From positions 434,001 to 498,000 of the forward strand of contig JADWQD010000015.1 in the NCBI GenBank assembly GCA_016110215.1: a stretch of DNA of 64,000 nucleotides, given 5' to 3'. The DNA comes from Capronia americana (lineage: Eukaryota; Ascomycota; Eurotiomycetes; Chaetothyriales; Herpotrichiellaceae). How positions within the stretch are numbered: the stretch's first letter is position 1; each line of letters starts with the position of its first letter. Positions 33,084-44,057 of the stretch are shown here, piece by piece. The position numbers were made by a program, and so were the translations under genes. Below the pieces are notes generated by a model. That model did not search any database. It saw nothing but the letters and a program-made list of their open reading frames with translations, and was not told the DNA's origin.

Positions 33084-35837
33084 TCAATTCAGGGGTGGAA
33101 AGTCGAGACACTCTTGATTCCATGCCATAGTGGGAGGGTTTTCGCCTTCCAAGCTGGAAAAAGATTGCATCGCATACATTCCCGAGTAGGAATGTGAGAG
33201 TAGCTCGACGGATGAGCCGGTCGTCCATAGTTGCAGCGGCGCTCCGCCTTCGATCGTATCAAACTCCTCCACTGAGCCGATATGTGGAGGTGAGCTTGGC
33301 CAGTAATCCAAATCCTCTAGTGTAAAGCTCTGTGCGAGTGGCTGCATTGTGGCGGAGAGCCCATGGGACGAGGCAATGGGGATACCGGCTGTCGTTGTGC
33401 TTTCGGAGACGTTTGCGTTGCGCGATGATGCTGCCGACGACCCCAATTTCGAAGAGCCGAAAGGCGCAAAGCCCAAGATATAACTTGGTTGAGCCGCAAA
33501 GTGCTGATTGGTGACTATTCCAAAGGGGCTATACTCTCGCGCTTTTGGGATGCCGTTTTCCCCGTCTTCACGCCAGCCGGCTTCTTTCAGGGCTAGGTCC
33601 AACAGATCGAGCGCTTGCGTTGCTATCAAATATCTCTCGGCGAGGCTCTGCAGCACCCGAACAAGAGGAGTTAGCGCCCGGAAGCGCTCAGCGGTGTCAC
33701 CGGCCACGCTCGTTTTGATATCTAGAAGGATGACCGTGATTGCTGGAATCAATAAATGAACACTATAAATTCCACGGTCAGTCTCCGCAGGAAATTGCAT
33801 CAGGAGCTGGGGCGTAGGGGGTCTCTGGTGGCGTACCTCCAAAAGGGCATATATCTCCAGGACTGGTTCTGGATTGCCAGTTCTGCGAGTCCAGACATTT
33901 CTTGTGCTGCGTGACGCACCCGGGATTGCGCAAGCCGGCATAGTCTGGCACCGAACTCATCCCACTCTTCCTGGCACCTGCGAGCTTCTCCCAAATACAA
34001 AGCACACTCAGTGGCAAAATAAACCATGTGCAGCAATATTCGCCAAGAAATACAGGACCTACTCGTCTGAGTCGTCTCGAACGGGCGATCGAGGTGCAAT
34101 CGAGCGGCTGGCGGAAGGGTTTCCATCCAATCCGTGAGCTCAGAATGGCAGGCTCCTAATTCTCGGGCGATACGACGCTGCTCAGAGGACTCCCGGACTG
34201 GACCAGAAGTTAGACCTCGGCCACTTTGCGTCGCCATCAGCCGAGTGATGCAATTTGAAAGCCGTGTCATCTCCAGGAAGATTAAAGTAAATGTCGGGTC
34301 CTTGAGTGACTGATTGTACGGCTCAGCTTCAGCACTGGCTGGATCCAGCATATGGGAGGATGGCGAGAAGCAGTTCACAAGGGCGCCGGTGGATGTCAGT
34401 TTTGCAGGTCGTCGCAGTGTTAATGCGTCCAAAGCATCACTAGTGAAACAGCAACACCACAGTAGCTTGAGGAAATTTCGTTGTTTGGGTATTGTGGTTC
34501 GGTCGAGCATCCCATGGAGATCTATGGTGTTGGCGTAGTTGAGAGCCATACCAAGCCAGTCGTCCGCATCCTTGTTCTCTACCATGACTTCGGAAGTATG
34601 GGTCATCAGCAGGAGCGACTGCAAACGCTCAATCTTGTCCAACCCTGGGTCGAAGTGGAGCAGATGTTTTGCGCGGGCATAGAAGGTTCCTTGGGCATCT
34701 CGTCGACTTTTGAAACCCAGATCGTTGAGAAGCGACGTGTCGGCAAACTGCAAGGACGCCATCAGCCGGAGTATTTGAGGAGTTTGCCACCAAAGGCCTT
34801 ACTGGCACAGCTGCCATCATGATCAGATAGAGCAACAGCAAACTTGGTTTTCCTTCTTCTTGGGATCCCAGGGCGCGACCCGCCCTAGAATCCGCAGCGA
34901 GGAGTTCGGAAATGGTGCTCTCGTCCAGAACCGGGAACAGAGGATGGACGAAGTTGCAATAGTTGCGGACAAGCTGCTGGACAAGGGCAAAATTTGGGAG
35001 GAGGAATACGTCTTTCTTGCTCAAGAATTCGAGAGCGGCAAGGTCGTGGTCGAAAGAGAGCGGTTTGAGGAAGTGAGGCAGACTGGGCCGGCTACCGGCC
35101 CCATAACGTGCTTCCACCTGCGGGTGACGCGCTCCGTCCAGAGACTTACCGTCGCGAGCAGCCGGGACAGCGAACCAATTGTCATCATCCTCCCCGCGGT
35201 ATTTGTTTTCTCGTTGTGAGCTGTCACGTATTGGGACGGGGTCGGCAGAGAGCTGGCATTCAGCATAGTCGTTCTCGGTTTCATTCTGCGTGAGACAGCA
35301 TGACTCTGGTGAGGAGACGTGCTGTTGGCCGGGGAATTTCGTGTGCTGTGGGGAGGAATCCTTTCGATCTCCCCCGATGATGACGCTCCTCTGCTCTTGG
35401 CGGTGTGAGGCAGGCTTGGTCTGAGGCTTCCTACAAAGTATTAGAAAGCTGTGGTGCCGAGTTGCAGACCGGGACAAAGGACGTTACCCTCGCTGCGACC
35501 TCAGGCTGGTTTTGGGCAGGACACAATCTTTGGCGTCCAATTTGCAGTTGGTGCAAGGCAAGCCATGTTGCGTGAAGTCACATCTCACTTTTCTCATACG
35601 ACAGGAGAGGCAAGCCCGAGGAGACCTCCGTTTGCGAGAAGGGGATAGGGCAACGCGAACATCGTGAGCATCATGACCATTGCTCCAAGTGTCCCATGGA
35701 TATTCAGGAGAGGTGACGGCTCCGTGAATACTATTGGCGGAGCTTAACGAGCGAGCGTGGGATACCGGAGCGACATGGTGAGTTTTTTGAGGATTCATCG
35801 CCAAATGCGTTGATCGAGGAGTTTGTGTAACGGTCAA
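33084..35837 (-). CDS. Zn2Cys6 regulator with fungal MHR domain, cutinase factor 1 (CTF1)-like
   Basis: Start ATG at 35837. After a Ser/Pro/His-rich leader the zinc cluster reads RACLSCRMRKVRC DFTQHGLPC TNCKLDAKDC (CX2CX6CX8CX2CX6C). An intron follows RSQRG. The second exon contains PNFALVQQLVRNYCNFVHPL and FPVLDE, the start of the MHR domain. An intron after MMAAVP leads to FADTSLLNDLGFKSRRDAQ, FYARAKHLLHFD, LQSLLLMTHTSE and a D-x-x-x-x-LRRP-like segment (DALDALTLRRPAK). A further intron (about 73 nt, after RYMPFW) joins SVHLLIPAITVILLDIKTS. The C-terminus ends in an acidic Ser/Gly-rich tail. The CX8C spacing and GFKSRR-A region resemble CTF1 beta-type regulators of lipid/cutin use. Targets unknown. 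It is divergent from the next regulator. Confidence 0.88.
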
Positions 35838-36482
35838 GCCAGGACCCGATCAGCGGAGGACTCTGCTCTGGACGACACAGGCTGAGATAGCCTGTTGGGA
35901 GGTCGGTGAATGAAGGAAGAAGGATGCTGGGTTTGAGTGTAAGAGGTAGAGGCGGCGACAGGAAACAAAACAGTGTGGAGGTGCGGGCGGTACTGTACCT
36001 ACTGTAGTAGATGCGTGGCCTCTGTCTCGGGTCCTGTCATAAAGTTTAACTGGGTCGAAGAGTGCGGGGATTGGACTAACCCTAAGATGGGACAGGATAG
36101 GCGGGCTCCTAAGCGGACGCCTACTGGGTAGGCGAGGTGGCGAGCGACGCTGCGGGATGGACTCTGGGCTCTGATCTCTGGGCACTGAACTCTGGAGGCG
36201 GGGAAGGCCAGTAAGCTTTTAGACTGACTGGATGTCGGAGGCCTCGCTAACCGCACCCCTGCCCCGGATCCGGGGCACCCTGTCCTTCTGCCATCAGCCT
36301 TGTTTGCCGCTGCCTTCTGCATGGTCTCGTGTACCGGCGCCGATGAGCCCAGGACGGTCTTTTTACACACCTACAAGTATACACACGGGTCATAGCTGAC
36401 GCATTCTCTCTCCCATTCACCTTCAAGTCTTCAACCCGGCCCTCGCTCCCCTCCCTATTCAGGTTACGCTGCGTTCCAAACA
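35838..36482. promoter_or_regulatory. divergent promoter region between two Zn2Cys6 regulators
   Basis: About 645 bases separate the two start codons. Pyrimidine-rich tracts (for example near 36405-36465) precede the plus-strand start, as in many fungal leaders. No specific binding site is called. Confidence 0.5.
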
Positions 36483-39168
36483 TGCTCCAGACCTCAGAGG
36501 CTTTGGAAAAACGTCGACATGCCTCCAATGCATGTATCGCCTGTCGGAAGTCGAAAGTAAAGGTCTGCAAGCATCACTAACCCTAGCCCTGCACTCTCTC
36601 CCTCTCGCACTTTCGTCCCTTCTGGTTCATCTCCAGCTCTAACCTATTCAGTGTGACAACAAATCTCCGAAATGCTCCAACTGCGTTCGCCGTGGGATTG
36701 ACTGTGTCTTTGGTGTGGATGGCCGCAAGTTGGTCTTCTCCCTTCGCACTTGGTCCCCATGTCCTCCGAATAACAAATCGCGCTTCCGTCCAGGTTCCCA
36801 GCCTCGCAACAGACAACCGTCAAGACCGATCAGCCTCTGCCTTGCCCGCCTCATCAGCCCGGTCAAGGACCTGGCTGGCAGCATCATGAATCTGCTCATC
36901 AAAGCGACACTATATCTGATTCACTTCTCTACAACTCCCTGGAGGATGCTGGTACTCAAAACACGCAATGGGAAGGAGATCCGCCCCGGGAACCGGTCCC
37001 GGAGCCCCCCCGCACCCTGCCACTCCAGGGATCGGTACCCAGCGGCATGGAGTTCTGGTTAGAAATGCTGGCAGGAAAGGGATTCGTCGACCCCAGCGCC
37101 TCTTTCTCGCCTGAACGCTCGGCTGGTATCGAGGCCCCGTTCCCTTGGATACAGTCTCATACCACGGAGATGGCAGGGGCCTCCCTCATCGACCCGTTCG
37201 CCGAAGTTCCTCCTCGACCCCCTACCTCGATAGATCCAGAGTGGCCACTAGAACCTAGCCCGGGGATGCATACACCGCAGCTGACCCCAGCCTCAGATCA
37301 AACAAGGGCCACTGCCACTGCCCGTCCTTCCAGTGATGACCCGACAGAACAATTAACGAGCCGTCTTGGTCGCCTCCAGATTGCCGAGGACGGTCGCTTA
37401 CGCTATTATGGCGCGACCAGCAACCTGCACATGATCCGAAATGGCCTTTCCTCCTGTGTCCGACCCAACATCCGATCCACCTTTATCCACGGCGAGTCTG
37501 CCCTGGCTCGAGCAGGCTTTCACTGGGAGAGCAATCCCGAGTACGAGGAGCACCTCACCAACTTGTTCTTTGCCTGGCACAACTCATTCCTGGGCGCCGT
37601 CGACAGGGACGTCTACGAGCAGCAACGGGAAGTCTACCTTTCCGGACAGACCACGTCGTACTTTTCTCCAACTCTTGAAAATGCCATGTAAGCCTGCCCT
37701 CGCCTCAACCCGTTCATATGAGCTGACACCATTATCTCGGCGACCAGTTGGGCCATCGGTGCTGCTTATTCTACTCAAAGCCCAACCGGGACACCACAGA
37801 ACCCGTCCGAGTTTTTCGCCTTTCGAGCCAAGGTGCTGCTGGACATTGAAATGGACAGTCCCACGATAGCAACAGTGCAGGCTCTGACCACTCTATCGGT
37901 TCATGAAGCCGCCTACGCCCGAGACTCGAGAGGTGAGTATCCCGCTCCGATATGGGAATATAACACACTCACACACGGCAGGTTGGCTCTATACCGGTGG
38001 GTCATTGTCGGGGAAGAGGTACAGATATACGCTTACTCTGGATCAGGAATGGCGGTACAGCTGTTGTCGGATCTCGGACTACATCTCAACTTGGAAACCG
38101 AATCGAATTCGGTCGACGACGGGCATGACACTAATGACAACACTAATTTACGAAGGACGATATTTTGGGCGACTCAGACCTTGGATACGTAAGTTCTGTC
38201 CTTGTTCATAGCCCCGATGAAATCATCTCATGCGTTGAACCCGCTGGTGCGTAGATTGTGGAGTGCCTACAGTGGCAGGCCTAGTCTCCTGCGGCATTAC
38301 GATTATAACATACCTCTACCGACACCCTTCGCCGGCCGGGAATGGAGACCGTGTTTCAATCCAAAAGACGCCATGAATCTCCCCGAGTCCATCGACGGAA
38401 GTGCGGCGGCAACCACACACATCTGGCTGGCGCGTCTGGCGACTAAGATCTCGAGAATCTCCACGACTCTGTAAGTTGCTCCTCGCCCTCCCGGACCTTT
38501 GCTTCCAACTCATGTCGAGTGTAGCTACACCGGACCTCCGAATACGGAGGCCAAAACCGATTTCTTCGTCCGGAATATGACTAGGGAACTGCAGCGGTGG
38601 CGAGACAGCTTACCACTTCCTTTACAAATCGACCTTGAGAACGATGACAAAGAGAAGCTGTACTTACCTCCGGTCTTAATGCTCCAGTGAGTTCGCTGCG
38701 CTGTCATCTTTCAAATCTGACAACCACTCGTATTCAAGTATGCAATACCATGAGGCCATGATCATCCTCCATCGACCATTTCTCTCCAACTTCACAGGCG
38801 CTCCCACGACTGCTCCAAGCAATTCACCCGCCGAAGTCAGCGGCCGAATGTGCGAAGAGTCCGCAACCGCCATCTGCCGGCTGTTCGGACTGTATCGCCA
38901 ACAATGGAAGATCCGGCTTGTGCACCCTCAGGTTGTCGCGCTCATCTTGACCGCGGCGCTCATTCACGCTCACAACAGCTGTGTGTTTTCAGGCCAGCGA
39001 GGTTTGCAGGCGCAGGAGAACATCTTCCAGTGTGTCCAGGTCCTCGGAGAGATGTCCCATTTTAACAACAGCCTTCGGGCCTTGGAGGTGGTGGTCTCTT
39101 TGAGACGAGAATGGCAGAACCAAACATTCCGGCCGCTGAAAACGAAACGGTCGAGTCCCGAAGCGTAG
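36483..39168 (+). CDS. Zn2Cys6 regulator with MHR domain, multi-intron (NirA-like in its middle region)
   Basis: Start ATG at 36483. Exon 1 ends in ACIACRKSKVK. After the first intron the cluster continues CDNKSPKCSNCVRRGIDC (CX2CX6CX6CX2CX6C). A second intron after GVDGRK (gttggt...gtccag) restores frame to FPASQQTTVK. The following exon reads through a Pro/Gln-rich linker into RLGRLQIAEDGRLRYYGATS, the pattern seen before the MHR domain of NirA-like factors. The MHR parts are FFAWHNSFLGAVDRDVY, WAIGAAYSTQSPTGTPQNP, ATVQALTTLSVHEAAYARD, GSGMAVQLLSDLGLHLNLE, RRTIFWATQTLDT and MQYHEAMIILHRPFL. It ends at TAG/stop 39168 after LRREWQNQTF. At least six introns. It is the nearest intact regulator to the monooxygenase/SDR/transporter group and may control it (inference). 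Confidence 0.85.
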
Positions 39169-40211
39169 CACTGTCCAGCTGCCCTGGGAAGGGTCGACTG
39201 TGGCACAAACAAAAAGTGGCCGGATCCGATTTTGATGTTGTCCGACGGCGCCCGGCCCACCTCTAAGTAATATCTCAAGAAACTGTCAGAAGATCTGAGC
39301 GATCTGGGACCCCTCGGCGCGGTCAAGAGTCAAAAGGCGGAATTCTTATGGAGTCCGGGGTGCGGAGTGCACAGTGGACGTCTTGCAGTGGCCAATCGTC
39401 TGGGCTTCAGAGTGCGCTAGCATTTCCGAACACACCTCGAACCTCGGGGAGACTGATTGCGGAAAGGAGGCAACGATCTATCACCCCACCCTCCGCAATT
39501 CTACTCGCCAGATCACACGACTTGCGCGCGCCGGGCAGTCTTCATCTGACAACACTGCCAGTCACCCACCGGTATACCCCCGGACCTGGGGTTTTTTAGT
39601 TGCGGTCAAGTATCAAGGTTGGGGAACGGAGTTTACAAACACCAGAATGTTAGATACCCAAGGTCGAGCGATACAACGTCCTCTATTGCAATTTTGTTTC
39701 CTCTATCTGGTAGGATCTCTCTCTGGAAATTTTGGTGGTGACGAAAGAGAAACAGAAAAGGGAGGGTTTTGGGGAGAGAAGGATACCTCTCTCCCTTCTC
39801 GCGAGTGCAGGACCTGGCCAAAAGCCTATGCTCAGTTCCCATGTTATTTAGAAACTTAATTAAAATTTACTCTTTGGCAAATTCTCAGAAGTCCCCACCG
39901 GCAAGAGCAATACGAGGTACGACGACAGCAATAAAGAGGAGGACAGCCGAACCGCGAACCTTTATCGCCGCCACCATCATCTGACAAGCAACGGACCCGT
40001 GAACCCTCAAGAATGATCGAATAGGACATTTAGGTTTCACGTCCTTTTGACTCCCCTCACTGTTATCGCCATCAAGTATCATTATTATTACTCCTAGACA
40101 ATTACATTCGAGGGGGAGATATCCAAAGGACGACGAAGAAGAAATCGCCCTCTGATCTTGTTTTGTATACAGTATTCTTTAATTATGTCCCCTTTCTTTT
40201 CTTCTAAAAAG
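39169..40211. other. 1.0-kb intergenic region
   Basis: Between the regulator and the 3' end of the broken monooxygenase. No gene recognised. It is AT-richer near 39820-40200. Confidence 0.4.
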
Positions 40212-41566
40212 TCAAGTGCCCTCGTCCCAGAGCTGTACGCCCGGGACAATCGGCGGGGGGATGTCGGCGTGCTCGAGGTACGACGTGGTGTCCTCGCCGT
40301 TGCGCTGCGCCACGCTCATGCCGTTGCCCAGCCTGGCCCAGCTGCTCGTCGCGCTCGTACTCGAAATCTTCCCACCGCGGATGGTCCATGGCTTGCTGGG
40401 CTTGGATCGAGGCCTCCAGCCATATAGCCAACGACCCCGGCCGTCGTCGATGTTTCGCTTAGACCAGGATTTACACTAATACAGGCAGGCCGCCACGGTC
40501 AGCGGCAAGTCCAGAAGAAGTAGACTTGGAAGAAACTACACTTACCCGTTCCGCGAACACGGTGTTTTCAAATTACGAGTCGATGTTTTGGACAAAATCA
40601 TCAGTGGCCGCTTGACTGTTTCACGCACGTCAGCAGGGTGCGCGTTCGCCGGCGTGGATGGATAAAATCAATTGAGGAATCAATCACAAAAACGGTTACC
40701 TAGGGGCCATGGATTTGATGTACTCGCGCTGGATCTCCTCGACGCATTTGACCGTATACCCACAGACGTTTTTCCAACAGGTAGATCGCCGACCCGGATC
40801 CGGCGGCGCCGTTGGGCCCAAATTAGAGGAAGAAGTTGGGCAGTTTGGGCACGCCGATGGAAAGATATGCTTGAGGGTAAGGGCCCCAAGCGTCGTCAAG
40901 GGTGATGCCGTCCAACCCGGTAATGGGTTCCGACTTTTGCATCGATCTATTGAGGGAGCATCATGGTTAACTAACTTATTCGGCGCATCACAAGGGAGTT
41001 GGTCGATCAAAAAGGAGAGAGAGAAACGTACGTGTCGTAGGCTGTCGCGCAGATGCTCACGTCCACCTCGCGCACGGTGCCGTCCATAGCCCTGATGCCG
41101 TTGGGCAACACCTGGTCAATGCCGCAGCCGATGAAGTCGACGTTGTCTTCCGCCAACGCCTCCGGGTACCCCAGTCCTGGGGTGAGACGGCGACAGAAGA
41201 GGGAGAAGTCGGGCCTCAGGCTCTTGTAGATCTCCGGCTTCTTCTCTAGCTTCTTCTCTTTCTTCATCGACTCGTCGTTGAGGCGGAAAAACTCCTTCTG
41301 TTTCGGGCGTGCCCTACATGACGATTCAAGGGACGCCGTTCATGACGCGCTCGATTTTCGTGTGTTCCAAATTTAAACTAACCGATTATCATACCAGATT
41401 CCTCCGACATCATTGTTCTTCTTATAAATGACAAGGTCGATGTTCTTGAGTTTCTGGGGGAACCGAATGGCCGTGAGCATCCCAGATATCCCTTCTCCGC
41501 TGCTGATGACCTTAAGTAGCCGGACATTGTCAATCGGTCTGTTGATTTCAAGCGCTGGCCTGTACT
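40212..41566 (-). pseudogene. broken Baeyer-Villiger-type flavin monooxygenase gene
   Basis: Reading down the minus strand, family pieces appear in order. The N-terminal FAD Rossmann segment is LLKVISSGEGISGMLTAIRF, then NIDLVIYKKNNDVGGIWYDN, then a donor. Next is LCRRLTPGLGYPEALAEDNV, then VDVSICATAYDT before an intron. Then come PITGLDGITLDDAWGPYPQ and LSIGVPKLPNFFL, with an in-frame TAA at about 40831, then FGPNGAAGSGS. A frameshift leads to VCGYTVKCVEEIQREYIKSM, then (next exon) CKSWSKRNIDDGRGR, a shift to HPRWEDFEYERDEQ, and a shift to LGNGMSVAQRNGEDTTSYLE, ending WDEGT at TGA 40212. The central third (rest of the FAD domain and NADPH domain) is missing between about 41380 and 41300. With a stop, three shifts and a large deletion, it cannot make an active enzyme. 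Confidence 0.88.
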
Positions 41567-42436
41567 AGTTCGGTGATATCGAGCCCATTTTCAAACACTT
41601 TCTTCCAAATCTATTCTCACATTTGTGACAATGCACTAGAAGAGTTGGCCATGCAGCCGGGGTGCTTTACTATCAAGCGGCTCCGTCTCAACTTTTGCCG
41701 AGGAACTCGGAATTAATTCGATAATGGACATCACCAAACACGGAGGCCGCTGACAACACCTCAGAAGAATTAAAAGCAGTGTTATGGGATAATGGGCCAT
41801 ACAGATTCTTCGGACGCGGGCCCCTGGAGTGTCGGAAATATTCTATGGAGAAGGAATATTCGGCTTCCTCGAGCGTGCTGAGTACCGAGGGCTTTCACAT
41901 GGAAACATTAATATGACCACACCAGCATCATGATCCCACAGGGGCGGAAATAAGGAATTATATCCAGTGGTCCCAAGGACGAGCAAGTAACGACAAAGGG
42001 AGGCCGTTGTCCGTGGTTGAGCCGTTTGACCAGTTCGACAAGGCACCGATCGGCGTTATCTTTACTAACACCTTTATTCGGACGAGGAGTTCCCTCTTCC
42101 TTGGGTACCTCGTGTGAAACTCGCGTCACCGTTATTTCCGACCATGTATACTCTTGAACGCTGCCCAGGTCCAAGAGAGTCCTAACCGGAAGGGAATCTC
42201 GATGGTCCATTTCCGTACTCGTGTCTGGACCATAACACCAGCGGGGCCGGAGTTGGGATTCGATTCACAGGCTCAATGGCAGTTTTACATATCCCGAGGC
42301 ACACGGTCGGCCGTTTTGTCGGGGGTCTGGGTGGCTTTTCCCCTCCTCTCATTCAATGTTTTAAGAACAAGCCGCAGGCAAGTCCCTTGGAAAATGTGTT
42401 TGTTTTTCCAGAATTTTAGCAGAGAGGTGAGCAAAC
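41567..42436. other. intergenic region between broken monooxygenase and SDR
   Basis: The divergent 5' regions of the two genes, about 870 bases. No further coding was recognised. It would hold the SDR promoter. Confidence 0.45.
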
Positions 42437-43342
42437 ATGTCCTACAGCGATCTAAAGGGCAAGACCTTTGTCATCACGGGCGCCGCCTCGGGGATGGGCA
42501 GGCTCATCGCGGATCTGCTGGCCGAGCAGGGCGCCAACGTCGGGCTCCTCGACCTCCACAAGCCCACGAAAGCGGCGGAAGAGGTTGAACAGCTCGGCGG
42601 AGGAAAGGCACTCGCCGTGGCTTGCAATGTCCAGAACGCGCAGGAGGTCGACGCCGCCGTCGCCGCGGTGAGGGAACGCTTTGGCGAGATCCACGGCGCC
42701 GCTAACATGGCCGGGATTCTGGGGAACCAAGGCCTGAAGGGCAAGGGCTTCGCGTTGGACGTTCTGAAGGACAACGACTGGGACGCGATCGTCAACACGA
42801 ACCTGGACGGCGTCAAGAACTGTCTCCGCGCCGAAGTAAACAACATGAAATCAGGGGGTTCGATCGTCAATGCTGCCAGCGTCGCCGGCCAGAAGGCATT
42901 CGCGTACATGGGGCCATATTGCATCAGCAAGTTTGGCGTCATTGGCTTGACCAAGGTGGCGGCCCAGGAGTTTGGGACTCGGGGCTTCCGAATCAATGCC
43001 GTGGCACCGTAAGTTTCTCTTCTCACAATACATATACGGTGGTTGGTTTCAGGTGGCTAAAATACACATATCAATGCAGAGGCGTCACCAAAACTCCCAT
43101 GACGGCGGTGTTGGGAAGCGACGAGGAGCTCTACGAGGGGATGGGCCTCTCGCGAACTGCACTGAAGCGACTGGGAGAAAGCATCGAAGTGGCTAGGGTC
43201 GTGGTCTTTTTGCTGAGCGAACAGGCCAGCTACGTTACCGGCAGCGTGAGTGGATTCGACCCTTCAGTGTGAATCGTGACCCTGAACCTCAGTCGGACTA
43301 ACGGCAACTTAGGTCGTCAATGTGGATGGCGGCTACAACTAG
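42437..43342 (+). CDS. short-chain dehydrogenase/reductase, 255 aa
   Basis: Exons 42437-43008, 43080-43245 and 43313-43342 sum to 768 nt, ending TAG. The cofactor motif is VITGAASGMG (TGxxxGxG), followed by LLDLHKP with an acidic residue after strand beta-2, favouring NAD(H). The NNAG-equivalent is AANMAGILGN. The catalytic residues are Ser in IVNAASVAGQ and Tyr-x-x-x-Lys in GPYCISKFG. It ends VNVDGGYN. A classical SDR of normal length, cytosolic, oxidising an alcohol or reducing a ketone; substrate not readable. It sits between a dead Baeyer-Villiger monooxygenase and a live transporter. The common pathway alcohol dehydrogenase to monooxygenase to lactone suggests they once worked together (inference). 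Confidence 0.93.
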
Positions 43343-44057
43343 CTTTTGAGATGTTACCGCAATCTGCGGCGGATTTAGGGGACGTAGCGGTACAGTAACC
43401 TGGAAGGCGGCATCGAGAGGAATGGCCCCGTCATCTGGGTAGTGATGCTCCACGGGCGAGATATGTGGAGACAGAATGAAACCATTTTCACCATTCTAAA
43501 TGTTATGCATCCTCCACAGTTGCCTGGGCATCCTCAGTACTAATTGTAGGTCGTAAGCTTCAAAGTTGTGCGGAGTTTGGTCCGCAGTATGTCGAAGTCG
43601 TTTGCCCGCTTGTCCATTCTTGTCGCATAGTCACAAGTACAAGAGCCCGGACCTCCAAATGGCTCTGGTCACGCCGACCCGGTCTGAAGTGCCTGTGGAA
43701 CCCAATCTTCGGAAATAGTAGTGCGGATTTCGAAATGGCCACGAGGCCAATGGGGCACGGTTGGGCCCGGATTCCTTAGCCCCTTAGTCGCCCAGCCTTG
43801 CCTCGGGTTAATAGCCCAGGGCATTTCCGACGACTAGGCTCGAGGGGTTGCTCCCCAAGGGGCCCCGGTGGGCGAGATCCGGGGTATCGGCGGCTGCTGA
43901 GGAAGTTTTCGTCCGCTACTCCATGTCAGTAAATAAGATAAAGCGACATGGTGTCCCCCGGTCGATACCAACTGAAAGGCAAAGCAACTCATCCTGTACC
44001 GGCTCGGCCCTCGCCTCGAAGCTTCATTAACCTTGAGCATAAGCACAGACAGCAACC
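43343..44057. promoter_or_regulatory. intergenic region with transporter promoter
   Basis: About 715 bases between the SDR stop and the transporter start on the same strand. GC-rich near 43740-43900 with a CCCCAAGGGGCC palindrome-like block at about 43853. No gene recognised. Confidence 0.45.

Noticed and set aside
42452..43026. Long minus-strand frames opposite the SDR
   Set aside because: They mirror the GC-rich codons of the real SDR gene, which has full motifs on the plus strand.
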